NCBI GenBank assembly: GCA_025363635.1
Contig: JANYDL010000053.1
Coordinates: forward strand, 1 to 64,000
Direction: 5' to 3'
Length of the DNA: 64,000 nt
From: Actinomycetes bacterium
GTDB lineage: Bacteria > Actinomycetota > Actinomycetes > Nanopelagicales > Nanopelagicaceae
Shown: piece after piece, positions 25,936-34,570 of the stretch
How the letters are laid out: every line of letters begins with the position of its first letter
Position numbering within the stretch: the stretch's first letter is position 1
The notes under the pieces: generated by a model
Seen by the model: the letters and a program-made list of their open reading frames with translations, nothing else
Told to the model about the DNA's origin: nothing
The model's database searches: none
Program-made: the position numbers and the translations under genes

Positions 25936-28310
25936 GCTTCACCTACCAAATATGTCACCACTCCCCGATCAAGTTTCTTGACTGCTTCCAAACATTTAGG
26001 ACGCAATTTTTCACTGGCCACGGAAATCTGACCCAATAAATCGATTAGCTGCTTTACTGATCGCACAAAATCTCCCACTGATAAATCACTGCCCTTCAAG
26101 ACGTTCTGAAGTGAATGACCATTCGCCCACCTAAATGATATCCAGCAGAAACCGAAATCTGGTTCGCGCTGAGTTTTGACTTGATGCTCTCTCTCCACTT
26201 CCTCCAATCTTGACCAAAGTTTGCTCAATTCCAATAGCGCGACCTGCACATTTCCTGATGGGATTCTCGGTGCTTGACTCTCTTGTGTTCGCGCTTCAAA
26301 TATCACACTGGAAACAACGGAGAGCAATTCAGATGAAGACAATCTTTCAAGAAATCCCTCTCGGATCGCTTCACTGAGGAGTAAATCAGATTCTGTATAA
26401 ATTTTGGCAAGAATCTGTCCTTGATGAAGAGTGTTGTCATTCTCTATGTATCCTAATTCAGTGAGTACCTCGCACACTTGATCAAATGTTCTGGCTATGA
26501 CATGAGTACGATTCTCAACACGTGAACGTAAGCCAGCGTTCTCTTTGTGAAGCCTATTAGACCTCTCGGCGATTCGAGCATGAGATTCTCTCTCGTTGCA
26601 AGAATGGCAGGCATGGCTACGAAGCTGTTTGCGCAGTTCGATTAACTCGGATTCCATATACACGCGTTGACGAGGGTCGAATCCGCGTTTTGCTTGCCTA
26701 TGAGAAAGCAAAGTCTCGGTCTCTTTGATTTCACGTCGAAGCGCCGCGTAGCGAGAAAAGTCACCTAAATGACATACTGCGCTAGCTTCAAATTCAGCAA
26801 TCGCAATTTCATTCTTTTGAATTTGGCGATTGAGTCCTACGACGGCTCTATCAGCCTGGAATTGTGCAAAGGAGGATTCAAGGGAACCTCGTGCGCGTTC
26901 ACGCCCAAATTGGCTGATGAGATTGATTGCCATGTTGTACGTAGGAGTGAATGAAGATTTAAGCGGGTACGTGCGAGTGGAAGCCAATCCGGCAGCGGTG
27001 GCCGAATCCACAGTTGGAGACCATTGAATGACAGCGTTACCCTCAATGTCGATTCCGCGCCTTCCCGCCCTACCCGTTAGTTGTGTGTACTCCCCCGGAG
27101 TGATTGGCAGATGGGCTTCCCCGTTCCACTTCATCAATTTTTCCAAAACCACTGTCCTTGCAGGCATATTGATGCCGAGGGCCAAAGTTTCAGTTGCGAA
27201 AACAATTTTTACCAGGCCCCTTTGAAAGAGTTCCTCCACCGTGTTCTTAAAACTCGGCAGAAGTCCCGCATGATGTGCGGCAATTCCGCGTTCAAGGGCG
27301 GAGAGCCATTCAGAAAAACCAAGTGTTTCCAGATCCTCTTCGGCAATATTGTGAGTGTGGCGAAAGGCGCATTCGCGTATTTGTGATTTTTCCTCGGTTG
27401 AGGTTAATCGAATTCCACCATTGAGGCATTGCCGAACCGCTGAGTCACACCCGACTCGGGAAAAAATGAATGAAATGGCGGGAAGCATTGCTTCCCGATT
27501 GAGCTTTTCTATGACTTCTGGACGACTCAGGCGTCGACCACCATCTGTCCAATCTTTACTCTCCCTGCCTCGCGGAGTTCGAACTCGACGCATCGCTTCT
27601 TTCTCGCGTCGGAGAATTTCAGGATTGACCTTTCCATTTTCAACGAAGAGATCAATGAGTCCATTATCAATGAGTACATGTTGATAGAGAGGTACCGGTC
27701 GCACTTCGCTCACAATAACCGCGGTATCGCCTCGAATAGTTTGCAACCACTCACCAAATTCTTCTGCGTTTGAAACCGTCGCAGAAAGGGAAATTACTTG
27801 CACGCTCTCCATGAGGTGAATGAGAACCTCTTCCCAGACGGCTCCACGGAATTTGTCGGCAAGGTAATGAACCTCATCCATCACTACGTAACCCAGTCGC
27901 GAGAGAGTGGATGAGCCCGCATACAACATATTTCGCAAGACCTCGGTCGTCATAACCAGGACATCGGCCTCACCGTTGATACTCGTGTCCCCAGTGAGTA
28001 GGCCGACGTGATCTGGTCCGAAACGTTCAACAAATTCCTGATATTTTTGATTCGACAAGGCTTTGATCGGAGTTGTGTAGAAACACTTTCGGCCCTTTTC
28101 CAAAGCGAGAAAGGCGGCAAACTCTCCGATAACAGTTTTCCCCGCACCAGTGGGAGCAGCGACAAGAACGCCATGTCCCCTTTCGACGGCCACGCACGCT
28201 TCTGTTTGAAATGGGTCAAATGAAAAATCAAAGGTAGCAGCAAAGCGTTGCGTAAAAGGTGAACTGCTACGCGTCTTTGCCGCCGCAAAACTTTGCGCTG
28301 GAGTACTCAT
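25932..28310 (-). CDS. helY: DEAD/DEAH-box helicase HelY (Ski2/Mtr4-like)
   Basis: A 792-residue superfamily 2 helicase. Walker A is VAAPTGAGKTVIGEFAAFLA near residue 50, followed by TTPIKALSNQKYQEF, the DEVH box in VVMDEVHYLADKFRG, SLSATVSNAEEFGEW, FATETLALGINMPARTVV and QLTGRAGRRGID. The C-terminal third is helical, as in the Ski2/Mtr4 group, and includes HACHSCNERE with a Cys pair. It probably acts on RNA or DNA structures; the substrate is not established. It is shorter than the roughly 900-residue mycobacterial HelY. It overlaps the lipid kinase by 4 bases. Confidence 0.93.
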   Translation of the reverse strand: MSTPAQSFAAAKTRSSSPFTQRFAATFDFSFDPFQTEACVAVERGHGVLVAAPTGAGKTVIGEFAAFLALEKGRKCFYTTPIKALSNQKYQEFVERFGPDHVGLLTGDTSINGEADVLVMTTEVLRNMLYAGSSTLSRLGYVVMDEVHYLADKFRGAVWEEVLIHLMESVQVISLSATVSNAEEFGEWLQTIRGDTAVIVSEVRPVPLYQHVLIDNGLIDLFVENGKVNPEILRREKEAMRRVRTPRGRESKDWTDGGRRLSRPEVIEKLNREAMLPAISFIFSRVGCDSAVRQCLNGGIRLTSTEEKSQIRECAFRHTHNIAEEDLETLGFSEWLSALERGIAAHHAGLLPSFKNTVEELFQRGLVKIVFATETLALGINMPARTVVLEKLMKWNGEAHLPITPGEYTQLTGRAGRRGIDIEGNAVIQWSPTVDSATAAGLASTRTYPLKSSFTPTYNMAINLISQFGRERARGSLESSFAQFQADRAVVGLNRQIQKNEIAIAEFEASAVCHLGDFSRYAALRREIKETETLLSHRQAKRGFDPRQRVYMESELIELRKQLRSHACHSCNERESHARIAERSNRLHKENAGLRSRVENRTHVIARTFDQVCEVLTELGYIENDNTLHQGQILAKIYTESDLLLSEAIREGFLERLSSSELLSVVSSVIFEARTQESQAPRIPSGNVQVALLELSKLWSRLEEVEREHQVKTQREPDFGFCWISFRWANGHSLQNVLKGSDLSVGDFVRSVKQLIDLLGQISVASEKLRPKCLEAVKKLDRGVVTYLVGEA

Positions 28311-29173
28311 TCACACCAAGTAAGAAGCGCGCCACGTATGGTTTCAGCTTTCACGGGCAAGGGGCCAACACGCTCCCCATCGGCATAAGCAATGGCATCT
28401 GCGTCAATGGATATCTCCTTACCTCGATAAATCTTAACGGCAGGATGAGACACATGAGAGCCACTGTATACGCGAGGAAATACTTTGAGGAATCTAAGTT
28501 TTGAAATGGGACTCAAGACCATCACGTCAAATAAACCATCATTCACTTCCGCTCCCGGACAGGCTTTCATTCCTCCGCCATAGGATGAACCATTTCCTAT
28601 CGCTATGAGCATAGCTCGCGTTGATATTTTCAAACCATCGATACTGAGCTCATAGTTGCGCGGTGCAAACCCAACAAGCTCCAAGAGAATGGCAACGTTA
28701 TATTTCATCGGACCTTTCGGCCATCGCAATTTATTGGCTCGCTCATTTACTAATGAATCAAAGCCGGTAGATAAAATAGCTCCGAACCACTCTCCGTCCA
28801 CGACTCCCAAGTCGATAGCAGTTGGCGAGGTAAAAAGGGCCGCCGTAAGGACTTTTTCTATCTCATTAAGCGGCCACCCTAATGTTCTATAGAAATCATT
28901 GCCCGTGCCAGCAGGAACAACCGCAAGAGGAACCTTAGTGCCGGCAACTTGTTGCAGTACGAGGTGAACCAATCCGTCGCCACCCACCGCTATGACACCA
29001 TCACAATCTTCATTTAACAAAAATTGGCGCAGCGCTTCACTTGTCTGTTCTGCACTAGAACCTGAGAGAATGCGATATGCGACGCCATGGTTGCTGAGGA
29101 AATTCGTTACTTGAATCCCGAACTGCGCTCCGACTCCCCTACCTGAGATCGGGTTGATCACGACGCCCCACAT
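28307..29173 (-). CDS. Diacylglycerol kinase-like lipid kinase
   Basis: A 288-residue protein of the DagK/YegS/LCB5 family. The nucleotide-binding region has VVINPISGRG at residues 4-13, VIAVGGDGLVHLVLQQVAG and VVPAGTGNDFYRTLGWP, with a C-terminal beta-sandwich domain (AIGNGSSYGGGMKACPGAEV). It phosphorylates a lipid, probably diacylglycerol, feeding phosphatidic acid synthesis. Its ATG shares one base with the tatC stop region. A gene of this family sits between tatC and helY in Streptomyces too. Confidence 0.9.
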   Translation of the reverse strand: MWGVVINPISGRGVGAQFGIQVTNFLSNHGVAYRILSGSSAEQTSEALRQFLLNEDCDGVIAVGGDGLVHLVLQQVAGTKVPLAVVPAGTGNDFYRTLGWPLNEIEKVLTAALFTSPTAIDLGVVDGEWFGAILSTGFDSLVNERANKLRWPKGPMKYNVAILLELVGFAPRNYELSIDGLKISTRAMLIAIGNGSSYGGGMKACPGAEVNDGLFDVMVLSPISKLRFLKVFPRVYSGSHVSHPAVKIYRGKEISIDADAIAYADGERVGPLPVKAETIRGALLTWCE

Positions 29174-29955
29174 CAGAAGTCCGCTTCTTCCTTCTCAGCG
29201 CGCTTAGAACGGCGTCGATCGACAAGAAGTGCAATTCCGCCTGCCATGAAATATAAGAGACAGAGTGGCACCGCAAGAAGTGCCATCGTGAGCGGATCTC
29301 CGGTCGGCGTAAATGCTGCAGTAAACAAGGTGATACCAAATATCCAGATTCTCCAAGGACGAAGAATCGCTTTTCCAGAAATAAAGCCAATGAGATTGAG
29401 AGCGACCAAGAAGATAGGAAGTTCGAATGCAAGGCCAAACAACAAGATGACTCGGAGAACGAAATCTAGGTAATCATCAAATTTCACGAGATTTGCTAAA
29501 GAGGTGGGAGTAAAACCAAAAAGAACTTTGATTGCAACGGGCAAGATCAAGTACCCCAATGTCGCCCCTGTCGCAAAAAAAGGCGTGGCGGCCAAAATAA
29601 AGAGGATTGAATTACGCTTCTCTTTCCTATGTAGACCTGGTGCGATAAATGCCCAAAGTTGATATATCCACAGTGGCGCAGAAACGATTAGACCGGTCAA
29701 GAGTGCAACTTTGATTTGTAGATTAAGTGGCCCGAGGACTCCATTAATGTAGAGAGCTCCGCAATGTGAAGAGGCAGTAGCTTGCGCTTTCCGAAGATCA
29801 CATACCGGACGCGCCAAAGTTGCGATTATAGGATTATAAAAAAACCAACCCACACCTGAGCCAAGCAGGATAATGATGGATGAACGAACAACTCTCCGCC
29901 GAAATTCACGCAGGTGTTCTAAAAGCGGCATTCGGCCGCCAGAAGTGGCCGCCAT
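29173..29955 (-). CDS. tatC: Twin-arginine translocase subunit TatC
   Basis: A 260-residue membrane protein with six hydrophobic helices. TatC features are MPLLEHLREFRRRVVRSSII at the N-terminus (the signal-peptide recognition site), APLWIYQLWAFIAPGLHRKE, FELPIFLVALNLIGFIS and PTGDPLTMALLAVPLCLLYF. It binds the twin-arginine signal of folded proteins for export. It follows tatA by 5 bases. The C-terminus is basic (RRRSKRAEKEE). Confidence 0.96.
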   Translation of the reverse strand: MAATSGGRMPLLEHLREFRRRVVRSSIIILLGSGVGWFFYNPIIATLARPVCDLRKAQATASSHCGALYINGVLGPLNLQIKVALLTGLIVSAPLWIYQLWAFIAPGLHRKEKRNSILFILAATPFFATGATLGYLILPVAIKVLFGFTPTSLANLVKFDDYLDFVLRVILLFGLAFELPIFLVALNLIGFISGKAILRPWRIWIFGITLFTAAFTPTGDPLTMALLAVPLCLLYFMAGGIALLVDRRRSKRAEKEEADF

Positions 29956-29960
29956 ATAAA

Positions 29961-30146
29961 TTACTTCTCCGCGCCACCTTCTCCGTCGGTCTTCTTTTCG
30001 TCTTGGTTGATCTCTTTCATTTCACTTTTAAAGATACGCATCGACTTTGCAAGTGATCGCGCAGAATCAGGTAGACGTTTTGCTCCAAAAAGGACGACTA
30101 AGACCAGGAGCAGAATGAGAATATGGCTTGGCTCTCTGAGAAACAT
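29961..30146 (-). CDS. tatA: Twin-arginine translocase subunit TatA
   Basis: A 61-residue pore-forming Tat component: a short N-terminus, a hydrophobic helix [20 protein letters not shown], the amphipathic helix [17 protein letters not shown] and an acidic tail. AAAGGAG on the minus strand is about 9 bases from the ATG. The 194-base upstream gap holds an 11-bp tandem repeat and probably the tatAC promoter. Confidence 0.95.
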   Translation of the reverse strand: MFLREPSHILILLLVLVVLFGAKRLPDSARSLAKSMRIFKSEMKEINQDEKKTDGEGGAEK

Positions 30147-30234
30147 GGCAGAGGACTCCTTTGAAGTAGTAGGACGGTGGTCGAAGTTCGTCCGACCCCG
30201 ACTTTGCTAGTAAACGTCTAGTGCTTGTCCATGA

Positions 30235-30278
30235 ATTGGGTAGTCATTGGCTAGTAATTGGCTAGTAATTGGCTAGTT
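30235..30278. repeat. 11-bp tandem repeat, four units, upstream of tatA
   Basis: Units ATTGGGTAGTC (30235-30245), ATTGGCTAGTA (30246-30256), ATTGGCTAGTA (30257-30267) and ATTGGCTAGTT (30268-30278) lie head to tail. Read on the minus strand, the tatA strand, they give repeated ACTAGCCAAT. More CTAGT cores occur at about 30207 and 30218. They lie 89-132 bases before the tatA start. A role as an operator array or as a slipped minisatellite cannot be decided from sequence. Confidence 0.9.
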
Positions 30279-30340
30279 ACGGTCAGGGGCTGATGGGGTA
30301 ACGCTACCTTATTGAACCAAAATTGAGTGAAACCCTTAAA

Positions 30341-31297
30341 CTACCCGTTCTGATGCGAATATCCCTCCAAGGCGCGCCAAGCGCGGGCTCGTATGGCCGA
30401 CCTGAGAGATTTTGGAGAGGAAACAATGACTTCTCCTCCAAAACTCATGACCTCGCGAATAGTCCATTCAGGACTAAAGCTCTGAGCCGATATCTCTGCA
30501 TTAATATCACTATCCGAATGAGCGATGGAAAATCTTTCCAGAACATCTCGAGCCCGAGAGGAAATGCAAATGGAAAAGAACGATCGATTTTCATTATCTA
30601 ATTCAGTCCCTCCCTGCTTTCTATTTTCCGCCGTTGGTATTGATTTTTGACTGGAAGCAGAAATAATTCGGTCCAGTCGGAAGGTTCGGTATCCGAACGA
30701 ACGGTGACAATAAGCTTCGAGATACTCCATTCCGTTATGAATCGTAAAATCCACTGGTTCTATTACGCGCTCGCCAACTTCGTCTTGAACTGATGAATGG
30801 TAAACAATCTTCAACAGTTCACGGTCGTCAATCGCTTTTGAAATTTTTGCACGTAGCAATGATGAACTCGATGTACCTGCCTTAAATCGGTGCGAGGCGC
30901 TCTCATCAATCGTAGAAGAAATCTTCTCGATTAGTTGAGTGATTGATATAGCAAGGTCGCCATCTTCAGTTGTGACCTCTTCGCGAAGTGTCTGCAATCC
31001 AAGAAGTAAGGCAAGCGCCTCGTTTCGCTGTAGATTTCGAGGACGCTGTAGAGTTTCAGCGTTTGAAATTGTTACGAAACCGGACTCAAACGAAAGGTCA
31101 ATGAGTTCGTAAGCCGTATATCCCGGTAAACCGCACATCCACAAAGTCGTTAAGTCCGAAGTGATCTCTTCAGTCGTCACAGAAAACTGGAGTGCCAAGT
31201 CAACCAGAGAGATACCCTGATGCGAAATAAGAAAAGGTACTAGATCTAGCAAACGTGCCGCATCCTCCAATCCAGCGTTTGCTTTTGGACTACTCAT
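30341..31297 (-). CDS. pafC: WYL-domain transcription factor PafC
   Basis: A 318-residue protein with an N-terminal helical and winged-helix region (LDLVPFLISHQGISLVDLAL) and a central WYL-type domain (LLKIVYHSSVQDEVGERVIE, then YLEAYCHRSFGYRTFRLDRI). PafC pairs with PafB to form a transcriptional activator of the recA-independent DNA-damage response in mycobacteria. It overlaps pafB by 8 bases, which fits an equimolar heterodimer. The name, 'proteasome accessory factor', reflects synteny only; no proteasome gene lies nearby. Confidence 0.93.
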   Translation of the reverse strand: MSSPKANAGLEDAARLLDLVPFLISHQGISLVDLALQFSVTTEEITSDLTTLWMCGLPGYTAYELIDLSFESGFVTISNAETLQRPRNLQRNEALALLLGLQTLREEVTTEDGDLAISITQLIEKISSTIDESASHRFKAGTSSSSLLRAKISKAIDDRELLKIVYHSSVQDEVGERVIEPVDFTIHNGMEYLEAYCHRSFGYRTFRLDRIISASSQKSIPTAENRKQGGTELDNENRSFFSICISSRARDVLERFSIAHSDSDINAEISAQSFSPEWTIREVMSFGGEVIVSSPKSLRSAIRARAWRALEGYSHQNG

Positions 31298-32240
31298 GAG
31301 TCGTGACCAAGTTATTCAACTTTCCCATCACTTGCTCCCTCAGGAAGATGGGAGATTCAACAATGACGTCGTCAGCATGCCAGAGAATTTGATCAAGAAA
31401 TTGTGCCTCATTTTGATATTGGATTTCCAACAATTCGAAGTCACCATCCGAAGAAATGATCGTGGCCCCTGTTCTTAGTGTGTGTCCTTTCCCAAGTCGA
31501 ATCTTCACTCTCGCCCGATACTTTTCAACAAACAAATTGGAATCCAAGTAGTGGAGAACATCAAATGCGGATTCAACTGTAAAGGTTTCTCTATTTTTTT
31601 CTACGGATGCTTCTCCAATAATCCTAGAAATTCGAAATGTTCGTATTGCATCACGAGTGAGATCTCGACCCACTAAATACCAAACCCCTTTACGGCTACC
31701 TAATCCATAAGGCTCTATTCGTCTTTCTTCACCTACCATTTGCGAAGATAGATATGTAAACGCGACGATTCTTCGCTCGGCTACCGCTTGGGCGAGTGGG
31801 AGGAAATTCGAGGAATCGATATGAACTTTCGGTGATAAAGCGGGTAGTGAATCAAAGTCAGATTCAATTCCTAATGAGCGCAATTTTACGAGTGCGCTTT
31901 GTGCCGATTCGCTCAGAGCGGCTCCCCGCCAAGCCTGTGCAGCCAAGGATAAAATCGCGATTTCGGCACCTGACAAGTCGCCCAGCGCTAGCGAATAGGA
32001 TTCGGGGTGAATGCGATATCCAGGCTCATCATCGAATAATGGGTCTTGGCTCCTAACTTCGATCGCAATGCCGATATTGCGAAGGTCATCTTTATCTCGT
32101 TCGAACATTCTCTCTTTAGATTCTTCATTGCCGGAATAGCCGTCGATAGTGCGAAAAATTTCCGACTTTGAAAGATATCGACGAGTTGCAAGCAAAGCCA
32201 TCGTGAGATTAATGAGCCTTTCACTCTTGCGCGATGCCAT
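31290..32240 (-). CDS. pafB: WYL-domain transcription factor PafB
   Basis: A 316-residue protein with an N-terminal winged helix (SERLINLTMALLATRRYLSK and a following FERDKDDLRNIGI) and a WYL domain (RIVAFTYLSSQMVGEERRIE, VWYLVGRDLTRDAIRTFRIS). With PafC it controls DNA-repair genes in mycobacteria. The second of two ATGs (32240) has GGGAGG at 5 bases and is preferred; 32243 is the alternative. It overlaps the trmI stop by 20 bases. In Mycobacterium the Pup ligase pafA precedes it; here trmI does. Confidence 0.93.
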   Translation of the reverse strand: MASRKSERLINLTMALLATRRYLSKSEIFRTIDGYSGNEESKERMFERDKDDLRNIGIAIEVRSQDPLFDDEPGYRIHPESYSLALGDLSGAEIAILSLAAQAWRGAALSESAQSALVKLRSLGIESDFDSLPALSPKVHIDSSNFLPLAQAVAERRIVAFTYLSSQMVGEERRIEPYGLGSRKGVWYLVGRDLTRDAIRTFRISRIIGEASVEKNRETFTVESAFDVLHYLDSNLFVEKYRARVKIRLGKGHTLRTGATIISSDGDFELLEIQYQNEAQFLDQILWHADDVIVESPIFLREQVMGKLNNLVTTHE

Positions 32241-33075
32241 CATAGCCTCCCTTCGATGGTCGTCTTCGTCTAGGTAAAACTTCCACCCCCGGTGCCATGC
32301 GTCGAGATTGAATGAGAAAACCTGTGTGTCCGATCATTCGGTGTTGGGGCCGCACGGCCAATCCTTCGTGATGCCAACCGCGAACTAGAGATTCGCTACT
32401 CTCGGGCTCAGTGAAATTTCCATCGGACTTTAAAGCCTCAGCAGTAACGGAAAGCTGAGTTGTAGTAGCAACATAAGCCAAGAACACGCCACCAGGTCTC
32501 AGTACTTTTGCGGCTAGTTCTACACATTCCCACGGAGCTAGCATGTCAAGAATAACTCGATCGAATATTTCGGAAGAGTCTTGGTCTTGCAACGAGCCCA
32601 CCATGCAATCCCAATTAGAAGGTTTACCTGAAAAATAGTCGGTGATATTTCCTATCGCATTATCGGCAAAATCTGCTCTTCGTTCTATTGAGCGAACATA
32701 TCCGTTCGGACCAACCGCTCTTAATAGAGAGATCGTGAGAGCTCCACTTCCAACTCCGGCCTCGAGTACTCGAGATCCAGGATAGATATCAGCAAATCCA
32801 ACGATAAGAGAAGCATCCTTGGGATAAACGATCGTCGCACCCCGAGGCATTGAGAGAACGTAATCACTTAAAAGTGGTTTAAACGCAGTGAAACGTAGGC
32901 CCCCGGTTGTGGAAACAACCGACCCTTCAGGTAAGCCAATCATTTCATTGTGGATGATCCAACCTTTATGAGTGTGCCACTCCTTTCCTTCTATCAATGT
33001 AAAGCTATAAAGCTTGCCTTTCGAATCGGTTAACTGAACGCGATCGCCTATAGCGAAATAACCGGGAATGGACAC
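32221..33075 (-). CDS. trmI: tRNA (adenine-N1)-methyltransferase TrmI
   Basis: A 284-residue SAM-dependent enzyme that makes m1A58 in the tRNA T loop. The N-terminal beta domain (YFAIGDRVQLTDSKGKLYSF) is followed by the Rossmann methyltransferase: PGSRVLEAGVGSGALTISLL, YVRSIERRADFADNA, DRVILDMLAPWECVELAAKV and GGVFLAYVATTTQ. It is the counterpart of Rv2118c. The apparent start is GTG 33075. It is divergent from a RecB-like nuclease gene, as in Mycobacterium. Its stop lies inside pafB. Confidence 0.95.
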   Translation of the reverse strand: MSIPGYFAIGDRVQLTDSKGKLYSFTLIEGKEWHTHKGWIIHNEMIGLPEGSVVSTTGGLRFTAFKPLLSDYVLSMPRGATIVYPKDASLIVGFADIYPGSRVLEAGVGSGALTISLLRAVGPNGYVRSIERRADFADNAIGNITDYFSGKPSNWDCMVGSLQDQDSSEIFDRVILDMLAPWECVELAAKVLRPGGVFLAYVATTTQLSVTAEALKSDGNFTEPESSESLVRGWHHEGLAVRPQHRMIGHTGFLIQSRRMAPGVEVLPRRRRPSKGGYDGIAQE

Positions 33076-33132
33076 GTGAACATCTTAGGCGGGAAATCCC
33101 GCCCTTGCTGGAGAACCGAGTACCTTGTCCGC

Positions 33133-33888
33133 ATGAATCCGCTTCGTCTATCTCCAAGCCGCGTCAACGATTATTTAAATTGTCCTCAGCTATATAAATA
33201 TCGCGCAATTGATCTCCTGCCAGAAGAAATCAGTTTGGACGCGGAGAGGGGCACGTTAGTTCATACCATCTTGGAGAGACTTTTCGACGCGCCTGCGCCA
33301 ACGAGAACACCTGAATTGGCTTTTGCATTGCTGCCAACTTCTTGGGAGGAACAATTAATCGCGCGTCCCGGACTACGTGAGAAAGTACAAAATGATAAAG
33401 AGTGGATTGATAGAGTTCGGGCTCTATTAACGACTTATTTTACCCTTGAATCACCCGCAACCTTTGAACCTACCGAACGAGAAGTCCATGTTGAAGTCAA
33501 CCTGACTGAATCGATCTATCTGCATGGCTATATCGACCGGCTGGATATTGCCCCCTCAGGCGAGGTCAGAATCGTGGACTATAAGACAGGTAAATCGCCC
33601 AAGCCTGGGTGGGAAGAGAAAGCACTTTTCCAATTATGGATCTACGCTTTCATTTATTGGCGAACGATGGGGGTTCTCCCAAAACTGCTGCAACTCATTT
33701 ACCTCGGCAACGGAGAACTACTTCGAAATGCTCCGACTGAGGCGGATCTATTGCGCACCGAAAAAAAACTTATTTCTATTGCAGAAGAAATTGTCTATTC
33801 TATTGAGAATGTTTCGTGGAGACCTCGACCTTCTCGACTGTGTGATTGGTGCTCCTTCAAGAATATCTGTCCAGCGTTCGCAAAATAG
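33133..33888 (+). CDS. RecB-like PD-(D/E)XK nuclease with probable Fe-S cluster
   Basis: A 251-residue protein related to the nuclease domain of RecB/AddB. The catalytic motif is VRIVDYKTGKSPKPGWEEKA (Asp, then Lys after the usual spacing), with upstream RGTLVHTILERLF carrying the metal-binding His. Four Cys (YLNCPQLYKYR near residue 17, then CDWCSFKNICPAF at the end) match the iron-sulfur staple of AddB-type nucleases. ATG 33133 begins just before the conserved LRLSPSRVNDYLNCP; an upstream GTG at 33076 would abut trmI. It matches Rv2119 in position. Probably involved in DNA end processing; substrate unknown. Confidence 0.9.
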   Translation: MNPLRLSPSRVNDYLNCPQLYKYRAIDLLPEEISLDAERGTLVHTILERLFDAPAPTRTPELAFALLPTSWEEQLIARPGLREKVQNDKEWIDRVRALLTTYFTLESPATFEPTEREVHVEVNLTESIYLHGYIDRLDIAPSGEVRIVDYKTGKSPKPGWEEKALFQLWIYAFIYWRTMGVLPKLLQLIYLGNGELLRNAPTEADLLRTEKKLISIAEEIVYSIENVSWRPRPSRLCDWCSFKNICPAFAK

Positions 33889-33892
33889 CAGG

Positions 33893-34570
33893 TCAATCGG
33901 TGATATTTGGCCGCGTAGAATAGAAGTTACTAAGTTCCATAAAAGTTAATTCCTCTAATGATCGATAGGTTTTCACACGACCCTTAGTCTCAATCTTTAC
34001 CAGGTGAGGAATCGCAATGACCCACCCACCACTTTTCTCCGCTGCCTGCACACCTGTAGCCGAATCCTCAAGTATCAACGAATTTTTGATTGAAACCTCA
34101 AGCAGTTTGGCGGCCTTCAAATATCCCTCGGGATCCGGCTTAACATTGTTGACGTCATCAGATGAAATAGAAATCTGGAAAGGATGATTTGAGAGATTAT
34201 CGAGCACTGAGTCAACTAGCACGCGTGGGCTCGCTGATACCAACGCTAAAGGCACATCCCTCGAAACACATAACTCTAAAAGTGCCTCGCTTCCAGGCAT
34301 CAAAGCAGCGCCAAGGCGCAACCGATGAGCCATCAAATCAATCAGAGAATTGGTGAAGAACTCCGGAGATTCCGCTTTGGTGAGGCCGTGCATGTAGTGC
34401 CCTACTCGATCAAGGGGCCCCCCGAGACAATTGGCTTGATCCTCGGTCGTCCAGTGGTAACCATAATCAATAGTCAATTCTTGTTCACACAATAGCCATA
34501 GTGGTTCTGAGTCCACTAACGTGCCATCCATATCAAAAAGAACAGCCGAGAAGAACGAATTAGTTTGCAT
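33893..34570 (-). CDS. HAD-superfamily hydrolase (subfamily IA)
   Basis: A 225-residue phosphatase or phosphoglucomutase-like hydrolase. Motif I is AVLFDMDGTLVDSEPLWLLC, motif II LALVSASPRVLVDSVL, motif III Lys in NNVKPDPEGYLKAAKLL and motif IV LILEDSATGVQAAEKSGG. The substrate cannot be inferred. ATG 34570 lies 11 bases inside the metH end; longer upstream frames would overlap metH further and lack conserved residues. Co-transcription with metH is likely. It converges with the RecB-like gene, 4 bases apart. Confidence 0.9.
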   Translation of the reverse strand: MQTNSFFSAVLFDMDGTLVDSEPLWLLCEQELTIDYGYHWTTEDQANCLGGPLDRVGHYMHGLTKAESPEFFTNSLIDLMAHRLRLGAALMPGSEALLELCVSRDVPLALVSASPRVLVDSVLDNLSNHPFQISISSDDVNNVKPDPEGYLKAAKLLEVSIKNSLILEDSATGVQAAEKSGGWVIAIPHLVKIETKGRVKTYRSLEELTFMELSNFYSTRPNITD

